Shown here one piece after another: positions 9,166-21,396 of a DNA stretch of 64,000 nt. The translations under genes were made by a program, and so were the position numbers. How positions within the stretch are numbered: the stretch's first letter is position 1; the number at the start of each line of letters is the position of its first letter. The stretch lies in contig NC_086024.1 in NCBI RefSeq assembly GCF_036323735.1, positions 60,140,424 to 60,204,423 on the forward strand, given 5' to 3'. The notes below the pieces were generated by a model. That model did not search any database. It worked only from the letters and a program-made list of their open reading frames with translations, and was not told where the DNA came from. This DNA comes from Rattus norvegicus (lineage: Eukaryota; Chordata; Mammalia; Rodentia; Muridae).

Positions 9166-12100
9166 ATGAAAGCACACAAACATAACCTCACATCAAATAT
9201 GAATATAACGGGAAGCAATAATCACTATTCCTTAATATCTCTCAATATCAATGGCCTCAACTCCCCAATAAAAAGACATATATTAACAAACTGGATACGC
9301 AACGAGGACCCTGCATTCTGCTGCCTACAGGAAACACACCTCAGAGACAAAGTCAGACACTACCTCAGAGTGAAAGGCTGGAAAACAACTTTCCAAGCAA
9401 ATGGTCAGAAGAAGCAAGCTGGAGTAGCCATTCTAATATCAAATAAAATCAATTTCCAACTAAAAGTCATCAAAAACGATAAGGAAGGACACTTCATATT
9501 CATCAAAGGAAAAATCAACCAAGATGAACTCTCAATCCTAAATATCTATGCCCCAAATACAAGGGCACCTACATATGTAAAAGAAACCTTACTAAAGCTC
9601 AAAACACACATTGCACCTCACACAATAATAGTGGGAGATTTCAACACCCCACTCTCATCAATGGACAGATCATGGAAACAGAAATTAAACAGTGATGTAG
9701 ACAGACTAAGAGAAGTCATGAGCCAAATGGACTTAACGGATATTTATAGAACATTCTATCCTAAAGCAAAAGGATATACCTTCTTCTCAGCTCCTCATGG
9801 TACTTTCTCCAAAATTGACCATATAATTGGTCAAAAAACGGGCCTCAACAGGTACAGAAAGATAGAAATAATCCCATGCGTGCTATCGGACCACCACGGC
9901 CTAAAACTGGTCTTCAATAACAATAAGGGAAGAATGCCCACATATACGTGGAAATTGAACAATGCTCTACTCAATGATAACCTGGTCAAGGAAGAAATAA
10001 AGAAAGAAATTAAAAACTTTTTAGAATTTAATGAAAATGAAGATACAACATACTCAAACTTATGGGACACAATGAAAGCTGTGCTAAGAGGAAAACTCAT
10101 AGCGCTGGGTGCCTGCAGAAAGAAACAGGAAAGAGCATATGTCAGCAGCTTGACAGCACACCTAAAAGCTCTAGAACAAAAAGAAGCAAATACACCCAGG
10201 AGGAGTAGAAGGCAGGAAATAATCAAACTCAGAGCTGAAATCAACCAAGTAGAAACAAAAAGGACCATAGAAAGAATCAACAGAACCAAAAGTTGGTTCT
10301 TTGAGAAAATCAACAAGATAGATAAACCCTTAGCCAGACTAACGAGAGGACACAGAGAGTGTGTCCAAATTAACAAAATCAGAAATGAAAAGGGAGACAT
10401 AACTACAGATTCGGAGGAAATTCAAAAAATCATCAGATCTTACTATAAAAACCTATATTCAACAAAATTTGAAAATCTTCAGGAAATGGACAATTTCCTA
10501 GACAGATACCAGGTATCGAAGTTAAATCAGGAACAGATAAACCAGTTAAACAACCCCATAACTCCTAAGGAAATAGAAGCAGTCATTAAAGGTCTCCCAA
10601 CCAAAAGAGCCCAGGTCCAGACGGGTTTAGTGCAGAATTCTATCAAACCTTCATAGAAGACCTCATACCAATATTATCCAAACTATTCCACAAAATTGAA
10701 ACAGATGGAGCCCTACCGAATTCCTTCTATGAAGCCACAATTACTCTTATACCTAAACCACACAAAGACACAACAAAGAAAGAGAACTTCAGACCAATTT
10801 CCCTTATGAATATCGACGCAAAAATACTCAATAAAATTCTGGCAAACCGAATTCAAGAGCACATCAAAACAATCATCCACCATGATCAAGTAGGCTTCAT
10901 CCCAGGCATGCAGGGATGGTTTAATATACGGAAAACCATCAACGTGATCCATTATATAAACAAACTGAAAGAACAGAACCACATGATCATTTCATTAGAT
11001 GCTGAGAAAGCATTTGACAAAATTCAACACCCCTTCATGATAAAAGTCCTGGAAAGAATAGGAATTCAAGGCCCATACCTAAACATAGTAAAAGCCATAT
11101 ACAGCAAACCAGTTGCTAACATTAAACTAAATGGAGAGAAACTTGAAGCAATCCCACTAAAATCAGGGACTAGACAAGGCTGCCCACTCTCTCCCTACTT
11201 ATTCAATATAGTTCTTGAAGTTCTAGCCAGAGCAATCAGACAACAAAAGGAGATCAAAGGGATACAGATCGGAAAAGAAGAGGTCAAAATATCACTATTT
11301 GCAGATGACATGATAGTATATTTAAGTGATCCCAAAAGTTCCACCAGAGAACTACTAAAGCTGATAAACAACTTCAGCAAAGTGGCTGGGTATAAAATTA
11401 ACTCAAATAAATCAGTTGCCTTCCTCTATACAAAAGAGAAACAAGCCGAGAAAGAAATTAGGGAAACGACACCCTTCCTAATAGACCCAAATAATATAAA
11501 GTACCTCGGTGTGACTTTAACCAAGCAAGTAAAAGATCTGTACAATAAGAACTTCAAGACACTGAGGAAAGAAATTGAAGAAGACCTCAGAAGATGGAAA
11601 GATCTCCCATGCTCATGGATTGGCAGGATTAATATGGTAAAAATGGCCATTTTACCAAAAGCAATCTACAGATTCAATGCAATCCCCATCAAAATACCAA
11701 TCCAATTCTTCAAAGAGTTAGACAGAACAATTTGCAAATTCATCTGGAATAACAAAAAACCCAGGATAGCTAAAGCTATCCTCAACAATAAAAGAACTTC
11801 AGGGGGAATCACTATCCCTGAACTCAAGCAGTATTACAGAGCAATAGTGATAAAAACTGCATGGTATTGGTACAGAGACAGACAGATAGACCAATGGAAT
11901 AGAATTGAAGACCCAGAAATGAACCCACACACCTATGGTCACTTGATTTTTGACAAAGGAGCCAAAACCATCCAATGGAAAAGATAGCATTTTCAGCAAA
12001 TGGTGCTGGTTCAACTGGAGGTCAATATGTAGAAGAATGCAGATCGATCCATGCTTATCACCCTGTACAAAGCTTAAGTCCAAGTGGATCAAGAACCTCC

Positions 12101-13010
12101 ACATCAAACCAGACACACTCAAACTAATAGAAGAAAAACTAGGGAAGCATCTGGAACACATGGGCACTGGAACAAAACACCAATGGATTATGCTCTAAGA
12201 TCAAGAATCAACAAATGGGATCTCATAAATCTGCAAAGCTTCTGTAAGGCAAAGGACACTGTGGTTGGGACAAAACGGCAACCAAGAGATTGGGAAAAGA
12301 TCTTTACCAATCCTACAACAGATAGAGGCCTTATATCTAAAATATACAAAGAACTCAAGAAGTTAGACCGCAGGGAGACAAATAACCCTATTAAAAAATG
12401 GGGTTCAGAGCTAAACAAAGAATTCACAGCTGAGGAATGCCGAATGGCTGAGAAACACCTAAAGAAATGTTCAACATCTTTAGTCATAAGGGAAATGCAA
12501 ATCAAAACAACCCTGAGATTTCACCTCACACCGGTGCGATTGGCTAAGATCAAAAACTCAGGTGACAGCAGATGCTGGCGAGGATGTGGAGAAAGAGGAA
12601 CACTCCTCCATTGTTGGTGGGATTGCAGACTGGTAAAACCATTCTGGAAATCAGTCTGGAGGTTCCTCAGAAAATTGGACATTGAACTGCCTGATGATCC
12701 AGCTATACCTCTCTTGGGCATATACCCAAAAGATGCCTCAACATATAAAAGAGACACGTGCTCCACTATGTTCATCGCAGCCTTATTTATAATAGCCAGA
12801 AGCTGGAAAGAACCCAGATGCCCTTCAACAGAGGACTGGATACAGAAAATGTGGTACATCTACACAATGGAATATTACTCAGCTATCAAAAACAACGAGT
12901 TTATGAAATTCGTAGGCAAATGGTTGGAACTGGAAAATATCATCCTGAGTGAGCTAACCCAATCACAGAAAGACATACATGGTATGCACTCATTGATAAG
13001 TGGCTATTAG
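9166..13010 (+). pseudogene. L1 ORF2 (endonuclease/reverse transcriptase), three frameshifts
   Basis: ORF2p nicks target DNA and reverse-transcribes L1 RNA at the nick. The first open segment (9166-10656) holds the complete APE-type endonuclease: LNINGLN (about residues 26-32), LQETHL with Glu56, VGDFNTP with Asp158, and SDHHG with Asp242/His243. The next frame (10806-11987) holds the reverse transcriptase with FADD at 11298-11309. The last frame covers the C-terminal Cys-containing region to the TAG at 13008-13010. The frame breaks at an A-run of four at 10603-10606 (five in the L1 at 33.4 kb), at an A-run of four at 11979-11982 (six in the copies at 37.1 and 39.4 kb), and at a 13-base deletion near 12170. 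At best a truncated endonuclease-containing product could be made. Confidence 0.95.
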
Positions 13011-13769
13011 CCCAAATGCTTGAATTACCCTAGATCCCTAGAACAAACGAAACTCAAGACGGATGATCAAAATGTGAATGCTTCACTCCTTCTTTAAATG
13101 AGGAAAAAGAATACCCTTGGCAGGGAAGGGAGAGGTAAAGATTAAAACAGAGACTGAAGGAACACCCATTCAGAGCCTGCCCCACATGTGGCCCATACAT
13201 ATACAGCCACCCAATTAGACAAGATGGATGAAGCAAAGAAGTGCAGACCGACAGGAGCCGGATGTAGATCGCTCCTGAGAGACACAGCCAGAATACAGCA
13301 AATACAGAGGCGAATGCCAGCAGCAAACCACTGAACTGAGAATAGGTCCCCTATTGAAGGAATCAGAGAAAGAACTGGAAGAGCTTGAAGGGGCTCGAGA
13401 CCCCAAAAGTACAACAATGCCAAGCAACCAGAGCTTCCAGGGACTAAGCCACTACCTAAAGACTATACATGGACTGACCCTGGACTCTGACCCCATAGGT
13501 AGCAATGAATGTCCTAGTAAGAGCACCAGTGGAAGGGGAAGCCCTGGGTCCTGCTAAGACTGAACCCACAGTGAACTAGTCTATGGGGGGAGGGCGGCAA
13601 TGGGGGGAGGGTTGGGAGGGGAACACCCATAAGGAAGGGGAGGGGGGAGGGGGATGTTTGCCCGGAAACCGGGAAAGGGAATAACACTCGAAATGTATAT
13701 AAGAAATACTCAAGTTAATAAAAAAAAAAAAAGTGAAACATCAAAAAAAAAAAGATTAAAAAAAAAAAA
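13011..13769 (+). other. L1 3' UTR, poly(A) signal and compound A-tail
   Basis: The 3' UTR contains a strongly G-rich purine block at about 13586-13655, a conserved L1 feature with G-quadruplex potential. An AATAAA lies at 13717-13722. The tail is unusual: A-tract, 'gtgaaacatc' (13733-13742), A-tract, 'gatt' (13754-13757), A-tract, then the right target duplication. Confidence 0.85.
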
Positions 13770-13785
13770 AAGATTCTCTGTCCTC
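13770..13785 (+). repeat. Right target-site duplication of the full-length L1
   Basis: Exact copy of 7331-7346. The flanking LTR sequence continues immediately after it. Confidence 0.95.
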
Positions 13786-13990
13786 CATGCAGACTGGTAG
13801 CATGACCACTGGCTCTCTAGGATCCCTCCAGGCCTTCAGAACTGCACTGGGACTGTGAAGGCAGCCTGAGGGACTGAGCACTGACGGATCTCAGTTTCTG
13901 CAGGGTGAGCACACAGACATGACTGTGTATGTCAACTTAATAAACCTCATTTCAGTACAATTAGTTGTATTGTTTATATTCCTTTAGAAA
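13770..13990 (+). mobile_element. 3' half of the split MaLR-like LTR
   Basis: 'ggctctctaggatccctcca' and the later 'gtcaacttaataaacctcat' (with AATAAA at 13940-13945) look like the U3/R end of the LTR begun at 7050. Removing the L1 and one duplication rejoins the two halves. Family assignment is tentative. Confidence 0.5.
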
Positions 13991-14344
13991 CACCTTATAC
14001 AAATGTGAAGGTGTGAAGAAGTCTGTCAGTCTCACATTTTTTTTCAGATTCCCCATATTCTTCCTTATTTTTATGGCTCGTTTTTCTGAATAAAATCACT
14101 TCCTTATTTTAAAACTATAATATTTTATGCCAACTATGTCTCGAGGACACCATTTCTGTGGATAATTCAGTGAAGATTTTTTTTAGTGACAGAGTATTGT
14201 TTTTCAATTTAATAAGCTAATAGTCTGTTCACTGCTAGAATACATTGCTCATGTTATTTCTTCCTATTTGTCAATTTGAAGGTCCATCTAACAGTCACTA
14301 AGTATTCAGTTTTGTTTTCAGTTTTGTATGTCACTTCATTCCTT
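13991..14344. other. No recognisable feature
   Basis: AT-rich spacer with no usable open frame. Confidence 0.5.
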
Positions 14345-14650
14345 TTATTTAGTGTTCGTTCATGTTCATGTGTATGCATATGAGTAAGGATGAATGTCTA
14401 TGTGCGGGTAAGAAGCTGGTTTCACATGTCTTTCTCTATTGTTTCCTACTTCGTATTTTGAGACAAGCATGTTCACTGATTGGACAAGATTAACGGCCAG
14501 AGAGCTCAGGAAAAACTTTGTGTTTCTCACCTTCTCAAGTCTAGGATTATAGAAGTACTCACATTTGAAGTTTTATATTTTTACTGGGGATTCGATTCAA
14601 ACTCAGATTCTCATGTGTAAGCGCCTCATGGACTGACATCTTACCCCACT
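14345..14650 (-). mobile_element. Antisense B4-type SINE
   Basis: Read in plus orientation it shows a GT-rich start, then 'cgtattttgagacaagcatg', 'ctaggattatagaagtactc' and 'ctggggattcgattcaaact'. The end 'gcgcctcatggactgacatc' is the reverse of a tRNA-like SINE head. This is the order of an antisense B4 (B1 part, then ID/tRNA part). It is diverged. Confidence 0.65.
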
Positions 14651-15614
14651 ATGGTTGGTTTAATCATGTCTCCTTGTAATATTTTCCTGTTCGCACTAAT
14701 TATTTAACTCTTTATTCCAGGTCAACAATTCTTCCTCTTCAGTCTCTTTGTTTTTCTTTTTCTATTGCAGTGTCAACACCCATATGTTCAGAATTTCATA
14801 CTCTTTCATCTAATAACTTAGAGAAATGAGAGAAAACCCATATACATTAGTGATTATATTATATATCATGTAGTTTTTTCTTGTGTCATAAAACCTTAAA
14901 TTATGTTGTTTATTATCATTGTCCTTAGGATGAGTAAACCTACGTAAATAGAATTATTCTGCTTTCCCACATACTTTTCCTTTATCAGGAAAGCAAACTG
15001 GCAATTTCCATCAATTTCATGGTGAGGCACAAGGATATTTTTTCGATAGTTACTTCATTTCATATTAAAAGGCCTCGAACCATAATTTCAGACATTGATG
15101 TATAGACTGAAATGACAATGATGCCAGTGTTCTTTGAATATTGTAAGTTATTTCAAATTCTTCACACTGTCAGTGTAGTATATATAATAGGTATAACGTA
15201 ATTATTTTTGATGCTTCATCATCAATATTGTATTTATAATGCAATATTTTTCTTTTTTGGAAAGAATGGCATTGAATTAGTCATTTATTCTCAAGCTTTA
15301 CCTATCTTTTCTCATAAATATAACCTGTATTTATCAAAGACATAAATGAATGTTGAATGTGTACCTACAATCTTAATTGTCTTCAGAAATTTTCACTCTT
15401 CATCTTTCCTCCTATGTCCATAATTATAACACATTAAATTTGCTGTGTGGTGGGATGATTGCTAGTGATGATTTTTAAGAGTATATTTTCACTTTAAAGT
15501 TGATTGTTTTATTAAAAATTAGGAGCTGAATAGATGACACACATTTTACCTTCTGAATAATTTTAATTATGTTGGTTTATGGCATGCTAAAAGATTAAAT
15601 TGAGTTTAGAATTT
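14651..15614. other. No recognisable feature
   Basis: AT-rich DNA with frequent stops in every frame. Confidence 0.5.
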
Positions 15615-15750
15615 TTACATGTTTTTAATTGATGATTTTATTTATTTACATCCCAAATTTTGCACACCTCCCAGAGTTTTTCACCCCAGCCTTTCTCCCC
15701 TTTGCCTCTAAGATGGTGTTCCTCCCCTTGCTCCCTGGCATTCCCATTTA
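15615..15750 (-). mobile_element. Antisense old L1 3' end fragment
   Basis: 'gattttatttatttacatcc' followed by a CT-rich stretch is the reverse of an L1 tail and polypurine tract. Only about 135 bases remain. Confidence 0.6.
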
Positions 15751-18700
15751 ACATGAGGGATGAAACACAGCTTAGAGTGGGCATTACTTAAAATAAAACG
15801 TATTTTCAATATTTATTTTAAACTAAATAAACCCATAATTTCACAACAGAAATTTAGATCAATATTTGATAATCCATTTGTCAGTTCCAAGAGTTACTGT
15901 CCCTTGAAGGCTTAATAAATAATTACTTTTCCTAATTCTTGTTATCTTCACAGGGTAATTATGATACTTCATATGCAAACACCATAGGCTCCTCTAAAAT
16001 GGCACATGGGATTTAGCAATATAAATCTACACATTTAGTGATTGAATAAGTCTGCCTATTTCCTCCTCTTGAACAGAGACTGTAATGTATTCCTGGTGTG
16101 CTCTGCAGAAAGCCGGATCAACATCACACATGGAATATATTTGTGAAGAGACAGACAGAATTATGTCATACCCTGAGGGGAAAAGACCTACATTTGCTAT
16201 ATTAATCATATTTTTTGTGACTAAGTAAAGTACGATGTTGGCAATTAGACTCAGAGTGACTTTGTTCTCAGCCTCCAGTTTGAGATTGCAAACCTGCTGA
16301 CCTGTCTGGTCATGGGTTATTGCATAAATAAGGTTTATAATGTACAATGCAAGTTAATTGACTCAGGGCTACAGAAAATAATTTTATGTGGGTGTTATTC
16401 AGATTTTGTGTGTGTATAAAAGTTTTTTCTGGTATTTAGGTGCTTCTGATTTTTGATGGGAAATAATTCGAGTATATACTTTTTGACAGACAATGACTAA
16501 TATTTTGTGAATTGCTTATAATTTCTATATCCTAAATTTAGGGTTATTGATATTAAGGAAAATGAAAATGTTAATATTGAGGCTATTGGGATCGTATGTA
16601 TGGACGTGAAAATATAAAGTTTTGAAGACACTTACTTATTAAAGAACATTATTCTTAAAACATGATGATTTAGTCAGTAGTTTTGGATATAGTTTACTAT
16701 ATAATTGGAAATTAGATAAAAATTTGAAGTTTACAGAAGGCTTTAGGGAAAAGTTGATGCATTTGACACATTTAAATTTTAAAATTAAATATAATAACAT
16801 GCATACACTATATTTGCTATATTAATGTTACAATAAGAAAGATATATACTTGTTTAGATTATAAATTTTATAAAAATAGTAACAAGTATGAAAAATCTTT
16901 TATTTTAGAGGTTAAATTTTAGCACTCTATGTTACAGCATTGACTTCTGTTTACTATGTAACATACATTAATATTGTGCAGACAATTCAATCTTTAAATA
17001 CTGTGGAGGGTACAGTTATGGATAACAGTGGATTAGTGGGATCAATGTCTTAAGTATTGTACTAAAATTGTGAATTCCTACTTATAATTTTGAACTATGA
17101 AATTTGCCCTTAACCTATTGCTAATCCTTCAAATGTTAGGCAGACCACAGATAAGCGAAGATGGGAAGAGCTACTATTAAGACAAAGCTGGTATCCTAAA
17201 TGATAGATGACTGAAAAGTAGTTGTGCATGTCTGTCAATATCAATGTGCTGACAAAAAAGTATGCAGAATGAAGTGGGACCTGTATTTTTTTAAGTTAAG
17301 AGATGCTAGACATGAGAGCCATTTTTAATTTTTCTGTCTCAGGTTTAGATACACTGAATAAATAAATAACAATATGGTACTCCAGAGTGTAAGTGTCACA
17401 ATTTCATTCAACAAAAAGATATAATGGTAGTTCAATTTATGCATTAAATAGTTGCCATACATATAAAAGCATTATAGAATTCTAGTCCAGTAAAAGAATA
17501 TCTGCTTGGGGATATTAGAAGTGACTTATTGACTATTATTCTCACCAGTAACAAGTTAAAGTAAAATACTCTTTGCTGGAAGTTTTTGCTACACATGAAA
17601 TTTTGGCAGTCATTTGCAAATTTAAGAGGAGGGGGGAGAAGAGTATACATCAATACATACATAGATAGAGGAAGGCAGCAGATATAATATGAACACTTAC
17701 AGTATAAATCTTTGCATCAGCCAGTCATTCTGCCTATGTCTTTTTAATATGGGATTGTGAATTTCTGCATTCGCCAAGTTATTTGGTTTGACTCTTCTTT
17801 TATTTGGATGATAGTTATATTATCCAATATTTGAAGGCAAACATTTACAAAAGACAGTCTATTGCATTTGAGGTAAAACTGGGTATGTTGAAAATTAGTC
17901 ATTTGTGAAGGTATAGAAATTAGCATCATGTTTATGTCAATTTTTAGCCACCATATTTAAAATTATAACGTGAGCATACCTTTGATAATTTTATTTATCT
18001 CTCTTTTTACTCACCATTTTCCAAATACTTGTACTGAGCTCCAGAAATGTTAAGTGGCTGATTAAATTAGCCAACCATTAGTATTATATTGAAAATAATT
18101 ATTTTTATTTCTGTTCCAATTTTCTTTCCATTATACTACATGATGTTCTAGAATCCTGGAAACCAAATCAAGTATCTGACTTTAATTACCACATTGAAAG
18201 TCTCACTACACAGCTGGCCTTCTTTCTAAACTCTGTGGTATTTATGAATTTCCCAGGTTAACCCACAGACTGTGCTGGAGTTGGTGCTAATGAATCACCA
18301 CTGTCCATGGTACTATGATAGTAGAAGGAGAAAAATAACTGTCCGATTATCGTTTAACCTTTACATTTAGTAGTAGAAATTTATATCTACATCACTTAAA
18401 TATAAAATCCGTATGCTGATTTTTGTCTACTTTTAATGAAGATATTAGCCTTACTTCCTCGTGATTCTGGCTTAGTATCTCTTTAATACATCAGATTCCA
18501 CATTAAAATTTTCTTCCTAGCAAAGAGACATAGATTTTCCCTTCTTAAGCAATTTTTTTCTTAGTAATACCTTTTCCTCCATTTTCTTTCTTTTAAAAGA
18601 AGTTCAAGAGCATCACCTATACTTGTAGCTATTGATCTATATGCTGCCACTCTTTCCTATCCATGGGTCAAAGACATACGCACTGTGAAACCTAAAGACA

Positions 18701-21247
18701 AGTGATCAAAATTTATTTAATGTTTGCACATTTCAGTAAATGTAGGAGTTGTTAAGTATTTATCAGTGTTTAAACTTTTATTGAAAGGTCAAACATGTCT
18801 GTCTTTCAACAGGAAACAGCGTAGTAATTCATCATGCATGATCATCAGCTGTACCTAACCTCCACTTGCTCCTTGCATGCCAATCTTGCTTTTGTTGTCA
18901 TAATTCACCCTCCATACTATGCAGTGTGTTTTGTGTATACTCTGCCTGGTCTGCATGATGAGTTACTATAGCGATATTGAAGAGGTAAATATTGACATTT
19001 TTGTCATTTTCTGTTTGCTGTCATTGACTAGCTGATTTCATTCATTCTTGTTATACAAAATGAAATGACTAAATTTTAAATTAAATTTTTAATTTTTAAT
19101 TAAATTTTAAATGTGTACAAACATCTAGGCCGTACCACTGTTCTGAACTTTGGGTATCTACATGTAAGTGTCATTTACCATGGACAATGAGTAGTCATCA
19201 ATACTGCATGTCTTTATGTTTAAAAATCATTTTAACATGACTTCCTCCACCCAACTTCTTGTATTTCAATTAATGGAAAAATCTGTCTTTAATGAGTGAC
19301 CTCTTCCGAGTTACAATCCATTAAAACCTAACTTAATGCTATAGACTTTTAATATCCCTGATGTTATTTTTTTGCTTTGTAAAACCTGTTTTTAAGAGTA
19401 TCCAGTGTGGGTGCCTACCATGCCATCCTAAGATCAAAAACCAGGATGTTACTGAGAGGAGTGAGGTACTATATGCTCTTGTCCTCCTTTGCTTTTTACA
19501 CTGTTTCTACAACACCAACTTGTTGCTACAACCCAGGATTCTCTGGGCTCTTGCAATAAAGATATCACCTCACTTGCGGGATAAGCTCTTGCTTGTTCTT
19601 CCTCAATTGCTTTCTCCAAGCTATCAACTCCTTTTCCTATCTTGTGGCATAGATTGAAATCACTTTTTTCAAAATGATAAATAATATGAAACTAAATGAG
19701 TTTAAAAGTTGGCAACATGATAAAAGCACAACTTTAAATAAAAGGCCATTGTGTCCCAATCAAAACTTCCAAAAATTATTGTTAGGATATTGGAAACATG
19801 TGTACCATACTGTAAGTGGTTTTCTTTACACTAACAGCTGAGTATAACTTTCTGGAATTATGTTTGGCTTAAGGAGCGTTGAAAGCTTTGGCTATCTTAG
19901 AAACTTCAAGTCTCTTCAAACAATGTACTTTTTAAAAACATGGCAAGTTTGGGTGTGATTACTGTACACGTCTCTGACAATAAACATATTAGCCTATGGC
20001 TACTAAACCCTTCTCCCTATTTACCTAGTTATTTGAAATATGGTCATTTAATACCTCAAATGAACATTTTATTTTTAATATGTTATTTATTTTTATTTTA
20101 TGGGCGTTGTGGCTGGATTGTGCACATACGTTTCAACATGTGTGTCTGGTCCTGGTGAAGGTAAAAAGATGGTATCGCATCTTCGGGAACTTGAGTTCTA
20201 CTTAACTGCCATCACAATTTTTTTCTAGGTATAGTTAAGAGTACTTTTCAACATATCTGCTTTCTTTGATATATCATCTTTGGAAAAAGCAATTATGTGT
20301 CAAACATGTGGTCTTTTGACCATGAACCCAATGACACTGGTTTAATTATCCTGTCACAATTCATTTTTACATTTCACTCTACTCTTGCCTGGTCTGCTGC
20401 CTCGTACCCTTCCTACCTCAATTTGTCTGAGTGTCTGAAGGCTAAATGTCTTGACCTGAGGAGACAGTCCTGAAGTGAAATGAGGCCCTAGACACAGGAC
20501 GCCATCAAGTAAACCAACTCCCAACAGGAAAGTCGCTTCAGTGAAGATAGCGGCTTGCCGACAAATGGACAAAAATGAAAAGGGAGATTTAAAAATAAGC
20601 AATATTAACCTTGTCCTGGATATTATATTATTGTTCTGGAAAAAACCCACTGAAGCTGGTTGCTTTGTGTATTCTGACAATAATCTTGGTTTTGATCCAA
20701 AAGAATATAGGTATTCATTTTACGGCAGCTTATTTACCTAGATCTTCTAAAATAGATTAAATTTCCAGAATCCCATAGCATTACTGTAACATTGTGGATA
20801 GCCATAGAATTAGTCACTCAATAGAAACCTGTCATATTTGGATAGTAAATGTCTTTTTATTTTTTTTTTTTGTTCTTACCCTCTTGCCTTACTTCTTTTG
20901 ATTAATACACCTTTACAAGAAATTGCTCTTATAATTTAAGCTCCTATGTGCAGGAGTGTTCAAATACACTCTTGTCAAGAAAGTTATACAATGAAATGTC
21001 ACAGAGGAAAGATTTGAAATTCAAACCAAGAGTCTTTCATGGGGTTTCTGACTTATAGATATGTATACATCCTATATTGTGGTACTTGGACTTTCTCTCT
21101 CTAAAATAATAAATAAAAAGAATAAAAAAATGATACAGTTAATTTGCTGAATTCAACATTTACAATGTATTGTGCTGTCAGAAGAAGACATTACTGGCAT
21201 GAAATAATCCATTTAATTTTTGTAAAAAAAAATTAGTGCATACTTTT
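15751..21247. other. Long AT-rich stretch without identifiable genes
   Basis: No RNA gene, named repeat or convincing exon was recognised here. The longest open frames (minus 16027-16347, 106 codons; minus 20354-20680, 108 codons; plus 19361-19657, 98 codons) show no family resemblance. A near-palindromic run of A and T with repeated TAAATTTTTAA-like units lies at about 19074-19111. A T-run lies at 20860-20871. Confidence 0.55.
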
Positions 21248-21349
21248 AAGATTGCATCAGATCGGGGTTGGGGATTTGGCTCAGTGGTAGAGCACTTGCC
21301 TAGCAAGCACAAGGCCCTGGGTTCGGTCCCCAGCTCCGAGAAAAAACAA

Positions 21350-21380
<31 letters not shown>

Positions 21381-21396
21381 AAGATTGCATCAGATC
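21248..21396 (+). mobile_element. ID SINE with exact target-site duplication
   Basis: The ID body runs 21264-21340 and is followed by an A-rich tail broken by single Cs, to 21380. The duplication AAGATTGCATCAGATC occurs at 21248-21263 and 21381-21396 without mismatch. The polymerase III A box TGGCTCAGTGG is at 21277-21287 and the B box GGTTCGGTCCC at 21320-21330. ID elements derive from BC1 RNA/tRNA-Ala and are abundant in rat. The clean body and duplication indicate a recent insertion mobilised by L1. Confidence 0.95.

Larger units (their letters stand above)
7347..13769 (+). mobile_element. Full-length rat-type L1 retrotransposon, ORF1 intact, ORF2 frameshifted
   Basis: The element is complete from 5' UTR (7347-8066) through ORF1 (8067-9140), a 25-base inter-ORF spacer, ORF2 (9166-13010), 3' UTR and an A-rich tail ending at 13769. 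It is bounded by an exact 16-bp duplication. About 6.4 kb is a normal length for a rodent L1. Perfect flanking repeats and an intact ORF1 indicate a fairly recent insertion. ORF2 carries three frame-changing deletions, so the copy cannot supply a full ORF2p and should be non-autonomous. It inserted in sense into an older LTR whose halves lie on either side. Confidence 0.96.

Noticed and set aside
9831..10400. Minus-strand 189-codon frame
   Set aside because: It is a shadow of ORF2, whose A-rich codons leave the antisense strand poor in stops.
12758..12952. Plus-strand 64-codon frame overlapping the end of ORF2
   Set aside because: It is an alternate frame of the ORF2 C-terminal region; the same shadow appears at 14-211, 36108-36302 and 38442-38636.
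20354..20741. Opposed frames of 108 and 66 codons as a possible conserved exon
   Set aside because: They overlap on both strands, have no family resemblance, and no splice context was supported.
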